A stretch of 52,841 bases of DNA from CAYVQB01 sp964453985 (lineage in GTDB: Bacteria; Babelota; Babeliae; Babelales; UASB340), in assembly GCA_964453985.1 (NCBI GenBank), contig CAYVQB010000004.1:1-52841 (forward strand), read 5' to 3'. Shown here one piece after another: positions 8,445 through 15,958 of this stretch. The first letter of the stretch is position 1. Every line of letters starts with the position of its first letter. A program made the translations under genes and the position numbers. Under the pieces are notes generated by a model. The model was not told the DNA's origin. It saw nothing but the letters and a program-made list of their open reading frames with translations, and searched no databases.

Positions 8445-9018
8445 TATGATTCCTTTTAAGTATTTGTTTCATCGTTATGGTGAGCCAGTTTACTTTTGTA
8501 TTTAGCTCGTCGATTTCTGCTTCATGCCTAATTTCTATTTCAAGAGTATCTAGCTCCATTATTTCTAGCTTGAGCGTTAAATCTAGGGTTTCTAACCGTG
8601 GTTTATTAGTTTCTTGAGATCTAGGGATAAGGTTCCTAAGGCCGTCCGTAACGGAATGGATTGCTTTAAGTTTCTCGCTTAAGCATAGTCCTGGAAGAAT
8701 ATTGATAAGTTCATTTTTTTCGGTTGTTAGGCTTTGCCAAGCCCTGAGAATATAATCACTATTGCCCATTTCCCTGATTTTGAGTTCCTCTCTAAGTAGT
8801 TGCATTAGCTTTATGATTTTAAAGCTATATTTGTGTTGTCTTTCAGGAGAAGAGGCTTCCTCTCTTTTTTTGAGACACTTATTTGTTTTAGCTTCACAAT
8901 CTTCTAGGGATGGTTTTGCTTGGGGAGAGGGTGCATCCTCCTCCATGCAATAAATAGAGTCAAAGCTTTTTAGAGATAAAAGGGTGAGAAAACAAAAAAG
9001 ATATTTTATTTTGTTCAT
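8437..9018 (-). CDS. Secreted hypothetical protein (same leader family)
   Basis: A 193-residue protein. ATG 9018 is chosen over ATG 9072 because it begins the family signal peptide MNKIKYLFCFLTLLSLKSFD and has GGGA just upstream. After the signal peptide it shares YCMEEDAPS-like residues with the 7381-7983 product, then diverges into a charged helical region with a Cys pair (CEAKTNKCLKK). The mature part looks all-helical. No known domain was recognised. Confidence 0.7.
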   Translation of the reverse strand: MNKIKYLFCFLTLLSLKSFDSIYCMEEDAPSPQAKPSLEDCEAKTNKCLKKREEASSPERQHKYSFKIIKLMQLLREELKIREMGNSDYILRAWQSLTTEKNELINILPGLCLSEKLKAIHSVTDGLRNLIPRSQETNKPRLETLDLTLKLEIMELDTLEIEIRHEAEIDELNTKVNWLTITMKQILKRNHNE

Positions 9019-9148
9019 GATAAAATTCCCGGCAATATGGTTTATAAGAGATTTGTAATATTTTATTTTCAATTACAAAGAGAGTTTACAGCAAAAAATA
9101 AAAAAATAAATCTTATTGTATTTTAATCTAAGGATGGGGAGTACCGGC

Positions 9149-9448
9149 TTAAGGTCGAATGCTTATAAGATGGTTGTTGACTTCCAGTTCATTTTCTATA
9201 AGTGATTTTAGGTATTCATGTTGTTCAGGTTTTGCAGGATCGTTATGCGGTATTAGCATAAATGCATTTCTCAAGGTCATAAGTGTCTCGCATTGTTCTT
9301 CTATGGGGCTTAATGCGAGATTGAGGCTGCGAAATAATTTGTAAATTTCTAGAAACGATACAGGTTTGTGTTTCATACAAGAAATAGAACTAAAACTGTT
9401 TAAAGAAAAGAGTATAATAAGACAAAATAAAGATTTTAGTTTATTCAT
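9149..9448 (-). CDS. Small secreted hypothetical protein (same leader family)
   Basis: A 99-residue protein with signal peptide MNKLKSLFCLIILFSLNSFS ending near Cys24, the same pattern as the three following genes. The short mature part (FLEIYKLFRSLNLALSPIEE and onwards) is helical and acidic. AGGAAA lies upstream of the ATG. It is the first member of the four-gene secreted family in transcription order. Function unknown. Confidence 0.68.
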   Translation of the reverse strand: MNKLKSLFCLIILFSLNSFSSISCMKHKPVSFLEIYKLFRSLNLALSPIEEQCETLMTLRNAFMLIPHNDPAKPEQHEYLKSLIENELEVNNHLISIRP

Positions 9449-9545
9449 ATAGGTTTCCTGTTATTACTTTTTGTTAATATAAAATTTAGGGGGGAAAAGT
9501 ATTTTACAGAAAAAAAAGATAAATAAAAAGAAATATTATAAAAAA

Positions 9546-9568
9546 AAAGCCCCTTTTACAGGGGCTTT
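9546..9568 (-). terminator. Intrinsic terminator of glyQS
   Basis: On the minus strand AAAGCCCC, a 7-base loop, then GGGGCTTT followed by a run of T. It lies immediately after the glycyl-tRNA synthetase stop codon. Confidence 0.88.
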
Positions 9569-9576
9569 AAAATTAT

Positions 9577-10887
9577 TTACTTGAGTAAGTTTTCTAAATA
9601 CTCTTTGATTTTATCAATACTAATACGCTCTTGTTTTAGCGTATCACGATCACGTACTGTGACTTTATTATCTTCTAGGCTATCAAAATCAAAAGTAAAA
9701 CAAGCAGGTGTTCCAATTTCATCTTGACGTCTATAGCGTTTGCCAATAGAACCAGAGAGATCGTACTGAACACTATAACCGGCTTTTTTAAGATCTAAAT
9801 ATATTTTTTCAGCAGGTTCAGAGAGTTTTTTAGACAAAGGCAAAATAGCACATGTTACAGGTGCAACCTTTGGATTAAATCTTAAGCTAACTCGAGTTTC
9901 ACCCTCAACTTCATCTTCATGATAAGCATCAAATAATAAAGTTAAAAAGAGTCTGTCAACACCAACTGAACACTCTACAACATTAGGAATGTATGATTCT
10001 TTTGTTTCTTGATCATATACGGCCAAGTCTTTGCCAGAATGTTTTATATGTTGAGAAAGATCATAATCAACGCGATTAGCAATACCTTCTAATTCTTTCC
10101 AACCAAATGGGAAATTGTATTCTACGTCTTTGCAGGCTTTTGAATAGTGAGCAAGCTCATCTTTTTCATGATCTCTGAGTCTGATTTTATCTTGATTTAG
10201 GCCAAGAGTTACATAAAAGTCTTTACGTCTTTGTACCCATTCATCAAAGTATTTATCAGTATCTTCTGGTTTACAGAAAAACTCTAATTCCATTTGTTCA
10301 AATTCACGAACTCTAAACAAAAACTGTTTAGGTGTAATCTCATTTCTGAAAGCTTTACCAATTTGTGCGATACCGAATGGAATTTTTACTCTAGATGTAG
10401 AAAGTACATTTTTGAAATTTATAAAAATAGATTGTGCTGTCTCTGGTCTTAGATATGCAATTGAAGAATTACCGGCCATTGCGCCAAGTTGTGTTTCAAA
10501 CATAAGCTTAAATTGTCTTACATCTGTCCAGTTTTTAATGCCACAAGAAGGGCAGCCTTTTTCTAGGTTTAATTCATCAGATCTAAAGCGCTTTTTACAA
10601 TTTAGGCAGTCTACCATAGGATCAGAGAAGTTCTCAACGTGTCCTGATGCTTTCCATACAGCCTCTGCACCTAAAATTGAACCATCTACCAAAACTACTT
10701 CTTCTGGCCAGCTGTTTGTATATTGCAACCAAAGCTTTTTGATGTTTTGTTTTAAGAGTGTACCCATTGGTCCAAAGTCGTAGACTCCGTTTAGGCCTGA
10801 GTATATTTCAGCTGAAGGGAATACAAAGCCTTTTCTTTTGCATAAAGATACGATTTTTTCTAAAGTTACGTTAGTGTTTTCAGCCAT
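9577..10887 (-). CDS. glyQS: Glycyl-tRNA synthetase, single-chain dimer type
   Basis: Class II enzyme charging tRNA-Gly. The 436-residue product is the one-chain alpha2 form, not the bacterial alpha/beta heterotetramer. It begins with SLCKRKGFVFPSAEIYSGL and contains YDFGPMGTLLKQNIKKLW, the Cys pairs CLNCKKRF and CPSCGI of a zinc-like insertion, LRPETAQSIF, the motif-2 region KAFRNEITPKQFLFRVREFE, and SVGVDRLFLTLL near motif 3. The C-terminal anticodon-binding domain starts at about VAPVTCAILPL. GAGG precedes the ATG. Confidence 0.95.
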   Translation of the reverse strand: MAENTNVTLEKIVSLCKRKGFVFPSAEIYSGLNGVYDFGPMGTLLKQNIKKLWLQYTNSWPEEVVLVDGSILGAEAVWKASGHVENFSDPMVDCLNCKKRFRSDELNLEKGCPSCGIKNWTDVRQFKLMFETQLGAMAGNSSIAYLRPETAQSIFINFKNVLSTSRVKIPFGIAQIGKAFRNEITPKQFLFRVREFEQMELEFFCKPEDTDKYFDEWVQRRKDFYVTLGLNQDKIRLRDHEKDELAHYSKACKDVEYNFPFGWKELEGIANRVDYDLSQHIKHSGKDLAVYDQETKESYIPNVVECSVGVDRLFLTLLFDAYHEDEVEGETRVSLRFNPKVAPVTCAILPLSKKLSEPAEKIYLDLKKAGYSVQYDLSGSIGKRYRRQDEIGTPACFTFDFDSLEDNKVTVRDRDTLKQERISIDKIKEYLENLLK

Positions 10888-10954
10888 TTTGACGGTACCT
10901 CTTAAAATTTAAAGATTATAAGTTTTATTTTTAAAATATAACTTATTCTTCTAT

Positions 10955-11344
10955 TTATTCAACTATAGTGGTTCGAGCGAAAGCTTCTGTTGTTTCTCTT
11001 ATTGTTTTATTTTTTGAATATTGCCACGCCTGATATGCGCACACTAATCCTGTTAAGACCCCAATACCAAAAGCGAATTCTGAAGTTACTTTGCAACTGG
11101 TTGCAATATTATTCTTTGAGTTTTTCAAAAAATTAGAAATTCTAACTAATCTTTCTGGATTTGCTAGATACTTAGAAGCTAAGTGTATTCCGGCGCATGC
11201 GGCCGTAAATTTTGCACCAAATATTGCACCTGTACGTGTATCTTGTTCTTTTTTACGTAAGGTTTCTAGATTTGCATCCATAGGATATGCATTTGAGATT
11301 ATAAAGAAAGAGCTTAAGAATAAAGTAATAGATGTTTTTTTCAT
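10955..11344 (-). CDS. Small exported membrane protein
   Basis: A 129-residue protein with a signal peptide (KKTSITLFLSSFFIISNAYP) and two further hydrophobic segments (GAIFGAKFTAACAGIHLA and FAFGIGVLTGLVCAYQAW). The mature part is probably a membrane hairpin. ATG 11344 is used instead of 11365 because GGGGGA is correctly placed before it. Upstream (about 11385-11420) the minus strand carries two GGGACA copies and an AT-rich TATAAT-like stretch. No family was recognised. Confidence 0.65.
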   Translation of the reverse strand: MKKTSITLFLSSFFIISNAYPMDANLETLRKKEQDTRTGAIFGAKFTAACAGIHLASKYLANPERLVRISNFLKNSKNNIATSCKVTSEFAFGIGVLTGLVCAYQAWQYSKNKTIRETTEAFARTTIVE

Positions 11345-11463
11345 AAGAAAAAGTCCCCCGGCCATTAGTGTTGGCTAATTGTGTAATTATATATTGTCCC
11401 ATTGTCCCTAAAACATATATTTTAAAGCACTTTTCTGTATTTATCAAGCCAGGAGAATTTGTA

Positions 11464-12036
11464 CTAAGCTTTTTTTAAAAGCTTATGGTAGCTTTTGTTT
11501 TGTTTGTCATAATCAAAGCTGCCCATTACGAATTCAGCTTTGTCTTTGATTAATCGCTTGGTATTTTCAATACGATTATTTAATTTATTATTCTTAACCC
11601 AAAGCTTATTGCTCTTATATGCATTATTAAGGTGAGAACTGGCTGTTTTCAATTTATTAAATAGCCCCTGTAATAGCTCTATATAATGTATAAGTGTATG
11701 ATTTTGTGTTTGTTTTTCCAAAGCTATCTCTGCTTTTATTGAGTTTAGCCCTGAATTTTGTAATAAAAACTCATTATTCGCTACATCCCGATAAATATCT
11801 CTTGCTTTTTTATATTGGATTCTAGGACTGTTTTGATAAAAATAATTGCAGATATCATAGGCTTTAATACAAAGAGATGCAGCGACGCTTGTTATCACTA
11901 CTGCTTTTAAGTCTGTCTTTAGTGAGGCGAGCTCTGGTGCAAATTCTTGTGAAAAATTAAAACTCTTTGATTGTGTAAAACAAAATAGAGAAACAAAGAT
12001 CAGAAGATATTTTTTTGTTTTAAAATTTATATTCAT
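11464..12036 (-). CDS. Exported hypothetical protein with coiled coil
   Basis: A 190-residue protein with an N-terminal signal segment (KKYLLIFVSLFCFTQS), a hydrophobic stretch (KAVVITSVAASLCIKAYDI) and a Lys- and Asn-rich helical C-terminal half. Its leader GGAGTTATAATATG matches those of the next three genes, which links it to the tandem array although the protein itself is not clearly a paralogue. Function unknown. Confidence 0.65.
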   Translation of the reverse strand: MNINFKTKKYLLIFVSLFCFTQSKSFNFSQEFAPELASLKTDLKAVVITSVAASLCIKAYDICNYFYQNSPRIQYKKARDIYRDVANNEFLLQNSGLNSIKAEIALEKQTQNHTLIHYIELLQGLFNKLKTASSHLNNAYKSNKLWVKNNKLNNRIENTKRLIKDKAEFVMGSFDYDKQNKSYHKLLKKA

Positions 12037-12064
12037 ATTATAACTCCATTTATTTTAAAATTGC

Positions 12065-12125
12065 TAAGGGAGCGTTGCCACTCCCTTAACGGTTTGTGTT
12101 CTTTAGTTATCTATGAAAATAACTA
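12065..12125 (-). terminator. Paired hairpins after the 12144-12833 gene
   Basis: Two stems lie in tandem. TAGTTAT (12104-12110) pairs with ATAACTA (12119-12125), and TAAGGGAG (12065-12072) pairs with CTCCCTTA (12081-12088). The same pair in the same order and spacing recurs at 14177-14240, so this is a duplicated 3' module that probably ends transcription or protects the mRNA. Confidence 0.6.
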
Positions 12126-12143
12126 AGAGGGGTTTGTCTTTAA

Positions 12144-12833
12144 TTAATAATTAAACTTTGTGTAATTATTAAGCTTTGTGCGTTTTTTTTCTAATTCTTT
12201 CTTTGATCCCCAGGCGTGTATTGTTCTTGTTCCAGCAAAATGATGTACCTCAGGAGGATAAAGACTGGTTTTGTTTCCATGCAGATGGCCATTGTAATTG
12301 TAGGAATCATTTTTTGATAATAGGAATATGCTTGTTCCGGTTCCTAAAAATGCTGACATTGCTGCGATCACACTTTGGGTTGTATTTGGATTTTTCCAGG
12401 TTTCTAATTTAAAAAAATTAGAATTTAGAGGTATTGAAAATTCTTCTTTAAGATTTACAAATTTATTTGCAGACCATCCTGAGAAGGCTATAACTGTTGC
12501 AAGAACACCTGTAATAACAGCAATAGGTACTGCCGTCTCCGATATGAAATCCTTTATTCTTTCTTTAAGTGATTCTTGATAAGGGTTTCTGGCAGTAAGG
12601 TCTAAATTCTTAAAAATATTTTTTTCATCGAAGTATATAGTTTTATCTGTTTTGTTTGTCAGTTTGACTTCAACAGGTATTTTACAAAAAGATCCTTTGG
12701 CATCTTTGTCATAAGAAATTACACAAGAGACATTGCCATCTCCGGTTTCTTTCTTAAGTTCTACTTGTTCTGAAAACAAGCTTGGTGCTATTGTGCAGGT
12801 TGCTGCAATAAATAATAAAATATGCTTTTTCAT
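12144..12833 (-). CDS. Tandem-array envelope protein, copy 1
   Basis: A 229-residue member of a four-gene family. It has a signal peptide (KKHILLFIAATCTIAPSLFS), then a beta-rich domain (CVISYDKDAKGSF, then VEVKLTNKTDKTIYFDEKN), two hydrophobic helices (VPIAVITGVLATVIAF and SVIAAMSAFLGTGTSIF), and a short C-terminal domain ending SKKELEKKRTKL. The order beta domain, membrane hairpin, then basic tail is shared by all four copies. The Asn/Thr-rich strand pattern recalls an immunoglobulin-like fold, which is inference. Function unknown. Confidence 0.72.
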   Translation of the reverse strand: MKKHILLFIAATCTIAPSLFSEQVELKKETGDGNVSCVISYDKDAKGSFCKIPVEVKLTNKTDKTIYFDEKNIFKNLDLTARNPYQESLKERIKDFISETAVPIAVITGVLATVIAFSGWSANKFVNLKEEFSIPLNSNFFKLETWKNPNTTQSVIAAMSAFLGTGTSIFLLSKNDSYNYNGHLHGNKTSLYPPEVHHFAGTRTIHAWGSKKELEKKRTKLNNYTKFNY

Positions 12834-12859
12834 ATTATAACTCCATTATAATTTTAAAA

Positions 12860-13519
12860 TTAATCTAATTTAAAGCGTTTTGAACGTTGCTTCTCTAAAG
12901 CTTTTTTGGATGCATGAACATCAAGTCTGATTTTATCATTAATGCCTTTTGACGGTATGTAGCAGTTTGTATCCATGTTTTTGCAGTACTCCAAATATTC
13001 AGGCTGGCCACAATATTTGTTATAAAGGTAGGCGCCAATTACAGTTATGCCTGCAAGAGCTGTTGCAATTGTAGGCATTTTTGCATCTTTCCAGTTTTGA
13101 AGATTCCAAAATTTGTAGTTTTGTGAGTTTGTAAATACAGCTTTAGGATCTTGAAGATTTTCTAGGGTCCATTTCATAAAAGCAATGAAGACTGTTATTC
13201 CTGCTGTGGTACCTAGTTGGATTGTTTTGGAAAAAGGCTTTGCATATGCCTCATACTCTGGTCTAGGGTCATAAGCTTTAACTTTTAAATCTTTAAAAAG
13301 ATTGTCAGGCTTGAAAGATATTTCTTTAACGCTTTTGTTTGTTACTGTTATCTCGGCTGGAATTTTATCCCGACTTAAGAACTTACCTGTGTCTTCAGTG
13401 TAATATTTAATAACAGCAGAGAGATCATCATTCTCTATTTTAAGTTCGGCTAGTTTTGTGAATGCGCTTGTTGTGATTGAGCAAGCTGCAATAAGAAATA
13501 GTAAAATGTTTTTTTTCAT
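12860..13519 (-). CDS. Tandem-array envelope protein, copy 2
   Basis: A 219-residue paralogue. After the signal peptide (KKNILLFLIAACSITTSAF) it has ELKIENDDLSAVIKYYTED, then IPAEITVTNKSVKEISFKPD and LFKDLKVKAYDP, matching the beta domain of copy 1. Two hydrophobic segments (TAGITVFIAFMKW and TIATALAGITVIGAYLY) follow, then a tail with two Cys (YLEYCKNMDTNCYIP) and ASKKALEKQRSK. The leader GGAGTTATAA before the ATG is the family leader. It lies 26 bases upstream of copy 1 in the direction of transcription. Confidence 0.72.
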   Translation of the reverse strand: MKKNILLFLIAACSITTSAFTKLAELKIENDDLSAVIKYYTEDTGKFLSRDKIPAEITVTNKSVKEISFKPDNLFKDLKVKAYDPRPEYEAYAKPFSKTIQLGTTAGITVFIAFMKWTLENLQDPKAVFTNSQNYKFWNLQNWKDAKMPTIATALAGITVIGAYLYNKYCGQPEYLEYCKNMDTNCYIPSKGINDKIRLDVHASKKALEKQRSKRFKLD

Positions 13520-13537
13520 CTTATAACTCCATTTATT

Positions 13538-14149
13538 TTAGTTTAGTTGTAAACGCATTTTTTCTAATGCTTTTTTGGATACATAAGCTTGGAAGCTTGT
13601 GATGGTATGATAGGGGTTTACATCGGATTGATTAATATCATGATTGATATATTTTCTTGCAATGTATGTACCAACTATAGCAATTGCTCCGGTTGCTAAG
13701 GCGATTGTGGTGAGATTTGGTTTTTGTAGGGTGTTTAATGATAATTTGGGCTTCGCGAATTCGGGTTGTTTATTTATATTTTCTGAGAGCCATTTTGCAA
13801 ATGCAGCAAATACTGTTGATACTGCTGTTATGCTGGTAATAGGTAATGCATATTGCATAAGAAAGTCTGTTGTTCTATTTCCGTGGGAGGACCAGAAGTC
13901 TACGGGTGTAATTTTTAAATTTTTAAAAAGTTCTTGTTTATTAAAGTCTCTATTATCTTCGGTCTTGGTTGTTACTGTGACGTTAACAATAATATCACCA
14001 AAGTTTGCGAGTGAGCCTTTAGCCTCTGAGTCATAAGAAATGACACAAGCACGCTTATCATTCTCTGTTTTAAGTTCGACTGGTTCAGAGAATGCGTTTG
14101 TTGAGATGGCACTGATTGCCAAAAGAAATACGATAACACCATTTTTCAT
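13538..14149 (-). CDS. Tandem-array envelope protein, copy 3
   Basis: A 203-residue paralogue, started at ATG 14149 because the family leader GGAGTTATAAG stands just before it; the extension to 14197 has no such signal. It has a signal peptide (KNGVIVFLLAISAIS), CVISYDSEAKGS, VNVTVTTKTEDNRDF and LFKNLKITPVD, two hydrophobic helices, and ends AYVSKKALEKMRLQ. The close sequence and leader similarity to copies 1, 2 and 4 show tandem duplication. Confidence 0.72.
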   Translation of the reverse strand: MKNGVIVFLLAISAISTNAFSEPVELKTENDKRACVISYDSEAKGSLANFGDIIVNVTVTTKTEDNRDFNKQELFKNLKITPVDFWSSHGNRTTDFLMQYALPITSITAVSTVFAAFAKWLSENINKQPEFAKPKLSLNTLQKPNLTTIALATGAIAIVGTYIARKYINHDINQSDVNPYHTITSFQAYVSKKALEKMRLQLN

Positions 14150-14176
14150 CTTATAACTCCATTTATTTGAATTATT

Positions 14177-14240
14177 AAAGTAGGGCTTGCGCCCCACTTT
14201 AATTGTTTGTGTTTGTTTAGTTATTTTACGAAAATAACTA
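14177..14240 (-). terminator. Paired hairpins after the 14257-14907 gene
   Basis: TAGTTATTTT (14218-14227) pairs with AAAATAACTA (14231-14240), and AAAGTAGGGC (14177-14186) pairs with GCCCCACTTT (14191-14200) with one G-T or A-C position. It is a diverged copy of the module at 12065-12125, with the shared stretch AACTAAGAGGGGTT on the gene side. Likely transcription end or mRNA-stabilising 3' structure. Confidence 0.6.
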
Positions 14241-14256
14241 AGAGGGGTTCGCTTTT

Positions 14257-14907
14257 TTAAATAGCTAGTTTTAAGCGTTTTTTATCTAACTCTTTCTTGG
14301 ATGCATAAGCTCTAAAGTTGGTTTGGTTATTGTTCCAGTAGTAATCGTTATCATGTTTACCTAGAACGGTTCTTTTGTTTTCTAAATTAAGATAATATCG
14401 TATTGCAAAATAAACAACGGGTGTAAGCATTGCTGATGTTACTACAAATGCACCTGCAAGGTTTGGGCTTTTAAAATTTTCTTTGGTCCAAAAATTTTTA
14501 AGACTAAATTCTTCTTGCCATGTGCCCAAGTTGTTTCCTCTTAATTGAAGCTTTTTAGCAAGAGCTCGCGCACCTATAGCTTCTAATCCGTAACCTGCTC
14601 CAGCTAATATTGGTAGTAAGTACCTTATTGCAAAGTTTTGAAAAACATTTGCGTGTTCCCTTGGCACAAGTTTTAAACCTTGAAGAAGCTTTTTCTGGTC
14701 AAATATTTTGCTATAGTCTGTTTTGTTTTCTAAGGTCACATTAACAGGCACTTTATAGCCGTTAACTATTGAACCCTTGTCCTTTGAGTTGTAATCAATT
14801 AAACAAGAGTATTTTCTGTTATCTGCAGATATCTCTACACATCTTGTGAATGCGCTTGTTGTAATTGAAAATGTTAGCGCGATACATGCTAAAACATGTT
14901 TTTTCAT
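14257..14907 (-). CDS. Tandem-array envelope protein, copy 4
   Basis: A 216-residue paralogue with signal peptide (KKHVLACIALTFSITTSAF), beta domain (CLIDYNSKDKGSIVNGYKV then VNVTLENKTDYSKIFDQKK and LLQGLKLVP), two hydrophobic segments (YLLPILAGAGYGLEAIGA and AGAFVVTSAMLTPVVYFA) and the tail FRAYASKKELDKKRLKL. It is first in transcription order and has a different leader (GGAGGACACTTACT before the ATG) from the other copies. The minus strand upstream carries two GGGACA copies, as does the region before the 11344 gene. Confidence 0.72.
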   Translation of the reverse strand: MKKHVLACIALTFSITTSAFTRCVEISADNRKYSCLIDYNSKDKGSIVNGYKVPVNVTLENKTDYSKIFDQKKLLQGLKLVPREHANVFQNFAIRYLLPILAGAGYGLEAIGARALAKKLQLRGNNLGTWQEEFSLKNFWTKENFKSPNLAGAFVVTSAMLTPVVYFAIRYYLNLENKRTVLGKHDNDYYWNNNQTNFRAYASKKELDKKRLKLAI

Positions 14908-15029
14908 AGTAAGTGTCCTCCATTATTAGAATTAATAAAAATTTGTCCCCTGGTTGTTCAGATGTCCCTAAATGAACAATATACATATAACTATTTTAAA
15001 GAAGTTTTTGTGCAGTGCAAACGGGTAGG

Positions 15030-15049
15030 CCCTTTTAGTAAGGGTTTTT
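15030..15049 (+). terminator. Terminator-like hairpin without an obvious gene
   Basis: CCCTT (15030-15034) pairs with AAGGG (15040-15044), followed by TTTTT. No convincing + strand gene precedes it. It could end a short unannotated transcript arising near 14940, or be chance. Confidence 0.35.
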
Positions 15050-15116
15050 GGAGGTTTGTAAAAATAAAATATATGGGGACTTTTGTAATTACGTATAGTA
15101 ATTTTTTGGTTGGAAG

Positions 15117-15245
15117 GGGGTGCTTATAGCACGGGTGCATACGCACTGTGCTATATATGATGGCCTGTCACGCCATAGCCTGGCGACGGCGGAAACGGGC
15201 CAACTTACTGTAGCCCAGTGCGGGAGCACCTTAGGCTCTATTCCC
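15117..15245 (+). other. GC-rich folded element upstream of yhhQ
   Basis: About 130 bases much richer in G+C than the surroundings, with three strong hairpins. TATAGCAC (15125-15132) pairs with GTGCTATA (15148-15155), enclosing GTGC-ATAC-GCAC. GGCCTGT (15162-15168) pairs with ACGGGCC (15195-15201), enclosing CGCCA-TAGCC-TGGCG. GTGC-GGGA-GCAC (15218-15229) has a GNRA loop. The central CCTGTCACGCCATAGCCTGG resembles a stretch at 19438-19470, suggesting at least part is a dispersed repeat. It could be a structured RNA, a regulatory leader or a mobile-element remnant. It lacks the conserved SRP, tmRNA and RNase P core motifs. Confidence 0.5.
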
Positions 15246-15267
15246 CATTTTTAAAAGCCTAAATACC

Positions 15268-15276
15268 TGGTATAAT
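15268..15276 (+). promoter_or_regulatory. Extended -10 promoter of yhhQ-tgt
   Basis: TGG-TATAAT: an exact TATAAT (15271-15276) preceded by TG one base away, the extended -10 form. Initiation 7-8 bases downstream would fall at the yhhQ ATG (15284), so the message would be essentially leaderless. No Shine-Dalgarno sequence is visible before that ATG, which agrees. Confidence 0.6.
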
Positions 15277-15283
15277 AAGCATT

Positions 15284-15958
15284 ATGAACGAAATATTTTT
15301 CTTTTTACAAATTATAACCGTAATAAGCTTTGTACTAGCCTCTCTTTATTTAGGTAAAGAAACACTAGTTGCATGCATATGCATACAGGCAGTTCTAGCC
15401 AATCTATTTGTAATAAAACAGATTACGCTGTTTGGGTTAAATGTAACCAGCAGTGATGTCTTTGTGATAGGAAGTGTGTTAGCGCTAAATCTATTGCAAG
15501 AATACTTTGGAAAGAGTGTGACCAAAAAGGCAATCTGGGCCAGTTTCTTAATGGCATTCTTTTATCTAGTAATGTCACAATTACACCTGCTTTATGTACC
15601 AAATATGTATGATAATACCCACAATTTCTTTGTTGGTATCCTGAAATTTATGCCTAGAATCACCATAGCTTCTTTAATTGCATACTTTATAGTACAAAGA
15701 TTAGATTGCTGGTTTTATGGCTTATTAAAGAAAGCTTTTGAAAGTAAGTATTTAATTACAAGAAATATAGTATCTATACTTGTTACACAATTTGTAGACA
15801 CATTTTTATTTGCCTTTATGGGGCTTTATGGAATCATAGCTTCTATATGGAGTGTGATTTTAATAAGTTTTGTAATAAAGACGATTATCATTTTAGTCTC
15901 TACGCCGTTTGTAGGTTTGTCTAAGAGAGTTATCAGAAAAAATTATAAAGAAGTATGA
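15284..15958 (+). CDS. yhhQ: Queuosine-precursor transporter
   Basis: Member of the YhhQ/VUT family (formerly DUF165) that imports queuosine precursors across the inner membrane. The 224-residue product has about six hydrophobic helices and the family motif NLLQEYFGK, plus VTQFVDTFLFAFMGLYG near residue 165, which is diagnostic for the family. The stop overlaps the tgt ATG as ATGA, so the importer and the tRNA-modifying enzyme are coupled. No ribosome-binding site is visible. No queC/D/E/F biosynthesis gene is in the window, consistent with salvage. Confidence 0.85.
   Translation: MNEIFFFLQIITVISFVLASLYLGKETLVACICIQAVLANLFVIKQITLFGLNVTSSDVFVIGSVLALNLLQEYFGKSVTKKAIWASFLMAFFYLVMSQLHLLYVPNMYDNTHNFFVGILKFMPRITIASLIAYFIVQRLDCWFYGLLKKAFESKYLITRNIVSILVTQFVDTFLFAFMGLYGIIASIWSVILISFVIKTIIILVSTPFVGLSKRVIRKNYKEV

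Noticed and set aside
7381..9448. Lipoprotein signal in the Cys24 family
   Set aside because: Residues before the Cys (AYC, SYC, IYC) do not fit a lipobox well; ordinary Sec cleavage is more likely.
14896..15129. Possible + strand gene of about 77 codons
   Set aside because: No ribosome-binding site, no domain, and it runs over the promoter region of the 14257-14907 gene and a terminator-like hairpin.
15117..15245. SRP RNA, tmRNA, RNase P RNA or preQ1 riboswitch
   Set aside because: The conserved GGAAGG-AGCAG core of SRP RNA, the tmRNA ends and the RNase P core are absent, and no preQ1 class consensus could be recognised. Kept as an unknown element.
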